Source of the DNA: Spirochaetaceae bacterium
GTDB taxonomy: Bacteria; Spirochaetota; Spirochaetia; Treponematales; Treponemataceae
Length of the DNA: 8,637 bases
Assembly (NCBI GenBank): GCA_031290725.1
Contig: JAITMZ010000146.1
Coordinates: 1-8,637, forward strand
Direction of reading: 5' to 3'
Position 1 is the stretch's first letter, and each line of letters begins with the position of its first letter. A program made the position numbers and the translations under genes. This document shows positions 4,681 through 8,637 of this stretch, one piece after another. The notes under the pieces are model-generated. The model was given only the letters and a program-made list of their open reading frames with translations. It was not told the origin of the DNA and made no database searches.

Positions 4681-7600
4681 TTACTCCTTTGTCGTTTTTT
4701 CGGGCGTCCCGGTGATTTGCGGTTTCCGGGGTTTACCCTTGGGCCAGCCTCGTTTTTTCCGTGCTGTTTCAGGAGGCTCCGCCTTTCTGGGCCTGCCGCG
4801 GCGTTTCGGTGTGCGGGGCACGGTGACCGGCTTTTCCGACACCGCGGTTGTTTCCGCTTTTTCCGGGAAAGCATCCACAAAATCGTCCAGTTTATACTCA
4901 GCTTTTTGTTTCGCCGCCGTCAATACCCGGTATATCCTGGCGGCCTCAGCCACCGGGGTTTTGACCGACAGGGATCCCAGTACCGCCGCCGTCAACGCAA
5001 GGGTGGTTTCGGTGCGCTCCTTGTTGAACCAGCGGACGCCGCCGAAGAGGTTTGTTCCCAGGGTGTTCGGTGCCCAGGGAGAGTCGGCCAGCGCCCGGAC
5101 AGCCGCCCCGGGGTCTGCCCTGGGCGCGGCTATCACCGGAAGCAGCTCGCACAACGCCTGAACCTGGGCCGCGTCCTCAAAATAGCCGCCAAACCCGGCG
5201 GTATGAAGGGCGGCGGCGAGTTTCCGGTCAAAGCGCCAGTGCCGGAGCAGAGCGGCCACGTTTTCCGGCGGCGCACCATTCCCCGCCACCTCAACGAAGC
5301 TGTAGAGCAGGGCCGCGCCGGAAAGCATGGCCGCAGTCTGCCGCACATCCGGAAGCACCCGCTGTATGCGCCGGACAAAAAGTTCTTCCAAGGATATCCC
5401 CGCCGGACGCCCTACCCCGCGTTTCGCCGGGGAGCCGGGGGGCGTCTGTTCTGTCCGCCGTGACGGCAGGGTTACGAGTGAGACTATCCGCTCCAGCCGT
5501 GCGGCCAGACGTGCCCAAGCCAGAGTGGTCCAGGTGTTACCGCGCCGCTTTTTTCCCCGTGCGGGCCGGGACTGAAGCACCGGTTGGGCACCGTAGGGAC
5601 CGGTAAGATGGGCGTCCAGGGTGAGGAAGAAGCGAATTACCGGGGATTTGACCCGGCGGCTCAGGGCGTTCAAGGAACGTCTTTTCCGATACACTTTCTG
5701 GGGTGCGTTTTTCACGGCGGGTGCCCGGCCCCGGCGGCGGGGTTTTGGCACCGGGGCGCAGAGGTCGGCCATGGCGGTGAAGAAGGACGGAGACGCAGCC
5801 TGGGAGAAGTCGGCGTAGAGGTCCCTCAGGAACAGATCCCACAGGGCTTCCTCGAAGTCTGCTACCCCATGGCCGGCCAACTCGCGGCACAGCAGGGCGA
5901 ACCGACCGGTACCATCGTCCAGGACGCGGGAAAAATCCAGGAGCACCTGGGATTCATAGCCGCGCAGGGAAACGAACAGGCCATGGTCGCGAATGTCAGC
6001 GCCGCTACGGATATACCACAGACCGGTACGCTGTTCGCGGAATACGCAAAACTCACCGTCCTCGCCGGTAAGCCGGAGCGCCTGCAGCACCGAACGGCCG
6101 GTCAGACGTTTGCCGCCGGCTTCGTCCCGCAGAAGGCTTTGGAGGGACCAGTTTATCCAGCCCGATGCGCTTTGGTAGGCATTATTATAGAAGACAATCG
6201 CCGCTTCGTCACCGGCGCGGTTGGAATAGGCGAAAACGCTCTCGTTCACGGTACCGTCGTTCACCACGTCGTAGAGGGCAAAGTCGTCCGCTTCGGCGAA
6301 GAGGTAACGCTTTTTCATTAACGGGAAGATTTCTCGCTCGTGCCGGGCGATAAGATTGCCGTCGACGGTCTCGTTCATATAATCACGGGTATATTCCATG
6401 CCGTATTTTTCGGTGAACCCCTCGATTTGGCCGTGACCGAACATGGGGAGCCCCGGCATGGTGACCATGAGGGTGCAGACCCCGAAGTACTTGTCGCCGT
6501 TTCCGAACTGGACGATGGCAGGATCCTCGTCGGGATTGTTCATGAAGTTGACGAAGCGCTTTAAGACCTGGGGGTCAAACTCTATGGTGTTACGAATGGT
6601 GTCCCGGTATTTCTGGTTTTCTTCTTTTTTGAGCATATTCATGAAGGCACTGTTATAGACCCGGTGCATCCCCAGGGTGCGCACGAAATAGCCTTCCATC
6701 ATCCAAAAGGCTTCGGCCAGGAGCAGCGTGTCCGGGGCTTCGGCGGCGGCACGGTCAACCACTTCCCGCCAGAATTCTTCGGGGATCCGCGCCTCGAATT
6801 CGGCGGTGTTGACGGCGTACTCGGCCCGGCTGGGAATGTCCCCGCCATGCCCCGGTTCGGGATACCAGAGACGCCGGATATGCTTTTTGGCCAGCACCAT
6901 GGCGGCGTCGAAACGGATGATCGGAAAGTTTCGCGCCACGTGGAGAATTTTCTGGATGACCTCTTCCCGGGCGTCGGGGTTCAGAAAGTCGATCTGGGCC
7001 GTATCGTTCCAAGGCATACCGGTGCCGTCGTTCCCGTGGTAGACGTAGGCGACACTGCCCGTGGCATTGTCCACCCGCTTAAAGACCACGGCGCAGTCGG
7101 TTTTTGAATAATAGCGGTCCTCCAGGAACACGCTGAAACGGCTGTCATGGGAGAGGTTCTCGCCGGAGAAAGAATAGCCGGGGAAGGAGCACTCACCCAC
7201 CTGCATGAACAGATCGGGACGCTCGGTCATCCAGCGGGAATCCAGGCCCGTGTGGTTGGGCACCATGTCCGCGGCCAGACGTACACCCCGCGCCCAAAGC
7301 CGCGCCCGGAGATTTTCCAGGGCAGGCCAACCGCCCAGGCTCCCGGCGATTTCGTAGTCCCACAGGCTGTAGGCGCTGGCCGCCGCCTCGGGATTGCCCG
7401 TGAGGTGTTTGATGCGGCCGGACGCGGATGAGCGTTCCCAGATGCCGATGAGCCACAGCGCCGTGAATCCCCGGCGGGCGATGGCGTCCAGTTCCTCGTC
7501 GGGAATGTGGTCCAGGGTGTTGATGGGGGACCCGTAGTTTCGGGATAGCTGGGTGAGCCACACCAGGACGGTCTTGGCCAGCAAAACCACCTTGGGCATC

Positions 7601-8481
7601 CAGTCCAGGTCTTTGCTGAACCGCTCGTATTCGTTCATCAGGGAGCTGTAGTCGTAGGCTTCCATGGGGGGCAGATCGAAGCCGAAACCGTGCTGCCATC
7701 CGGGTTTTTCCTCCTCGGCGATAAAGTCCAGGCCTGACAGAAGGCGTTTAAGGAAGTCTCCCAGCAAATCCCCCCAGTGGGTGCGAATGTAGTCCAACTG
7801 GCCGCCAAGGCTGTTCGGACTAGCCACAACAGGCTCCTTGAACATGGCGATGAGGTTGTTTCCCATTGGCCCGAACACCGGCAGTTTGACAAATTCAGCC
7901 TTGATCATCTCCCATGCCCTTTCGTAGGCGGGGTTAGCCAAAAGGGATTCGTCGCCAAAGAGGAAGCCGAAGGGCGCAAAAGCGGGATTTTCGTTGGCCA
8001 GCCGGAGGAGGATCAGCTCTTCCAGAGCGGTTTCCCGGTTCGACCGTGCCGTGCCGGTGGCGCCGTCGATTTCAACTGCGGAAAGATATTCGACGGCGGG
8101 GATGACGCCCTTAAACACGGCCACCGGGGGGAATTGGGCGGTAAATTGGGCCAGCAGGGTATCCACGGCGTCTTTTCCCAGCCCGTCGTCAAGGCGGGCA
8201 AGGGCTATCGAAAAGGCATCGGCCATCTTCCGGCGGCGATACAGGCCCGCGCAGTAGTGGAATATCTCGTCAATCAAGCCTATGGCGTTGAGCTGTCCGG
8301 CGTGGACGGCACGATCGGGGTGGTGTTCGGCGTCAACCAGCTTGTTCAGCCTGGCCGCCAGCGCGCGGACCGCACGGAAATTCGCTAAAATGACGTTCCC
8401 CGATGACGCAAACAGGACGTCCGCTAAGGTGGTTTGCTCCCGGATGGTGCGGGAAATGTGAAATTCGTTCCAATGGCACAT
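4681..8481 (-). CDS. Large GH13 (alpha-amylase family) glycoside hydrolase with unknown N-terminal region and basic AT-hook-like C-terminus
   Basis: 1266 residues, far longer than an ordinary alpha-amylase. The start is the ATG at 8481, five bases after a strong AAAGGAGG site (8487-8494); the frame stays open upstream, but nothing there looks coding. There is no signal peptide, so it is probably cytoplasmic. Residues 1-320 are mainly helical and unrecognised. The catalytic barrel spans about 320-730: region I DMVPNH (405-410), region II IRFDAA (522-527, nucleophile Asp525), region III LLLAE (586-590, acid/base Glu590) and region IV F-M-N-N-P-D-E (646-652, third acid Asp651), where the usual His before Asp is Pro650. 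A beta-rich domain follows (about 735-850). Residues 855-1200 are helical and unrecognised, interspersed with basic stretches. AT-hook-like motifs lie at 915-921, 1020-1028, 1226-1233 (KRRGRPRK) and 1241-1253. It probably acts on alpha-glucans or glucosides, but the exact substrate cannot be read. It is first in an operon with the permease. Confidence 0.88.
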   Translation of the reverse strand: MCHWNEFHISRTIREQTTLADVLFASSGNVILANFRAVRALAARLNKLVDAEHHPDRAVHAGQLNAIGLIDEIFHYCAGLYRRRKMADAFSIALARLDDGLGKDAVDTLLAQFTAQFPPVAVFKGVIPAVEYLSAVEIDGATGTARSNRETALEELILLRLANENPAFAPFGFLFGDESLLANPAYERAWEMIKAEFVKLPVFGPMGNNLIAMFKEPVVASPNSLGGQLDYIRTHWGDLLGDFLKRLLSGLDFIAEEEKPGWQHGFGFDLPPMEAYDYSSLMNEYERFSKDLDWMPKVVLLAKTVLVWLTQLSRNYGSPINTLDHIPDEELDAIARRGFTALWLIGIWERSSASGRIKHLTGNPEAAASAYSLWDYEIAGSLGGWPALENLRARLWARGVRLAADMVPNHTGLDSRWMTERPDLFMQVGECSFPGYSFSGENLSHDSRFSVFLEDRYYSKTDCAVVFKRVDNATGSVAYVYHGNDGTGMPWNDTAQIDFLNPDAREEVIQKILHVARNFPIIRFDAAMVLAKKHIRRLWYPEPGHGGDIPSRAEYAVNTAEFEARIPEEFWREVVDRAAAEAPDTLLLAEAFWMMEGYFVRTLGMHRVYNSAFMNMLKKEENQKYRDTIRNTIEFDPQVLKRFVNFMNNPDEDPAIVQFGNGDKYFGVCTLMVTMPGLPMFGHGQIEGFTEKYGMEYTRDYMNETVDGNLIARHEREIFPLMKKRYLFAEADDFALYDVVNDGTVNESVFAYSNRAGDEAAIVFYNNAYQSASGWINWSLQSLLRDEAGGKRLTGRSVLQALRLTGEDGEFCVFREQRTGLWYIRSGADIRDHGLFVSLRGYESQVLLDFSRVLDDGTGRFALLCRELAGHGVADFEEALWDLFLRDLYADFSQAASPSFFTAMADLCAPVPKPRRRGRAPAVKNAPQKVYRKRRSLNALSRRVKSPVIRFFLTLDAHLTGPYGAQPVLQSRPARGKKRRGNTWTTLAWARLAARLERIVSLVTLPSRRTEQTPPGSPAKRGVGRPAGISLEELFVRRIQRVLPDVRQTAAMLSGAALLYSFVEVAGNGAPPENVAALLRHWRFDRKLAAALHTAGFGGYFEDAAQVQALCELLPVIAAPRADPGAAVRALADSPWAPNTLGTNLFGGVRWFNKERTETTLALTAAVLGSLSVKTPVAEAARIYRVLTAAKQKAEYKLDDFVDAFPEKAETTAVSEKPVTVPRTPKRRGRPRKAEPPETARKKRGWPKGKPRKPQITGTPEKTTKE

Positions 8482-8505
8482 TCTAGCCTCCTTTAATGTG
8501 AGGAT

Positions 8506-8535
8506 AGTATACCATATATGGTGGGGACGCGTCAA
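8506..8535 (-). promoter_or_regulatory. Predicted sigma-70-type promoter of the GH13 - permease operon
   Basis: On the minus strand a TTGACG -35 box (8530-8535, 5 of 6 consensus bases) and a TATACT -10 box (8506-8511, 5 of 6) are separated by 18 bases. Transcription would begin near 8499, giving a leader of about 18 bases that carries AAAGGAGG. This is the best-matching full promoter in the window, and its position relative to the chosen GH13 start supports that start over the longer open frame. Confidence 0.75.
8511..8522. promoter_or_regulatory. 12-bp perfect palindrome in the promoter spacer (candidate operator)
   Basis: ACCATATATGGT is a perfect inverted repeat lying between the -35 and -10 boxes of the GH13 promoter and touching the -10 box. 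A repressor dimer bound there would block RNA polymerase. No regulator gene is present in the window, and a 12-bp palindrome of mostly A/T can arise by chance, so this is a suggestion only. Confidence 0.35.
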
Positions 8536-8637
8536 GTAGTGCGCCTGGGATTCCGCGCCTACTGTAAGCGCTGAACGGTGGTTTGGGCAGGCCGGCGGGG
8601 GCGGGCGTGGCCCTGAACGTCCTCGCCCCTGCATAAT
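8536..8637. other. GC-rich stretch upstream of the GH13 promoter, no gene seen
   Basis: About 100 very GC-rich bases. An imperfect inverted repeat pairs GCAGG (8587-8591) with CCTGC (8628-8632) and GGCG (8594-8597) with CGCC (8624-8627). This could be a terminator-like or repeat hairpin belonging to whatever lies to the right. The open minus-strand frame here (proline/arginine-rich, from 8634) continues into the GH13 gene, but it crosses the promoter and is not thought to be translated. Confidence 0.4.

Noticed and set aside
5584..6321. Plus-strand open frame of 245 codons inside the GH13 gene
   Set aside because: It is a GC-rich shadow frame opposite the conserved GH13 coding sequence, with no domain resemblance.
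8482..8634. N-terminal extension of the GH13 protein to the farthest upstream start
   Set aside because: The extra 51 residues are low-complexity and cross the predicted promoter. The ATG at 8481 has AAAGGAGG at ideal spacing.

Overview
The window is bacterial, and the layout suggests a spirochaete, most likely a GC-rich treponeme-type lineage. This is an inference from gene content (rplU-prp-rpmA-obgE order, a large GH13 protein of a kind I associate with spirochaetes and Chloroflexi, and a secreted ankyrin protein); no rRNA or other taxonomic marker is present. No tRNA, rRNA, CRISPR array or insertion sequence was seen.

There are three transcription units. (1) At the left edge, the start of an aldehyde dehydrogenase gene reads leftward out of the window from its own promoter. 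(2) Divergent from it, a promoter with a TATAAT -10 box, preceded by five helically phased A-tracts, drives a rightward unit: structured leader, secreted ankyrin-repeat protein, a second copy of the same structured leader, rplU (L21), prp (cysteine protease), rpmA (L27) and obgE (ribosome-assembly GTPase). The genes are tightly packed, several with overlapping or nearly touching ends, and the unit ends at a GC-rich hairpin at about 3490-3521. (3) Converging on that hairpin, a leftward two-gene operon starts near the right edge from a TTGACG-18-TATACT promoter. It encodes a 1266-residue GH13 (alpha-amylase family) protein and an OppC/DppC-type peptide-transporter permease. The permease start codon lies three bases after the GH13 stop codon.

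The strongest candidate for something undescribed is the pair of RNA elements at 401-516 and 1250-1366. Their helices differ in sequence but pair in the same way, and each has a hairpin loop that can form a 6-bp pseudoknot with an invariant AAUCGG linker. One copy ends at the ribosome-binding site of the ankyrin gene and the other just upstream of that of rplU, so they look like a shared cis-regulatory RNA. It may be a ribosomal-protein leader, and it has no intrinsic terminator.

Other points of interest are an apparently intact Prp protease next to an L27 that lacks the N-terminal extension Prp removes in Firmicutes, a GH13 enzyme with a proline in place of the usual active-site histidine of region IV, and four AT-hook-like basic motifs in the C-terminal third of that enzyme.
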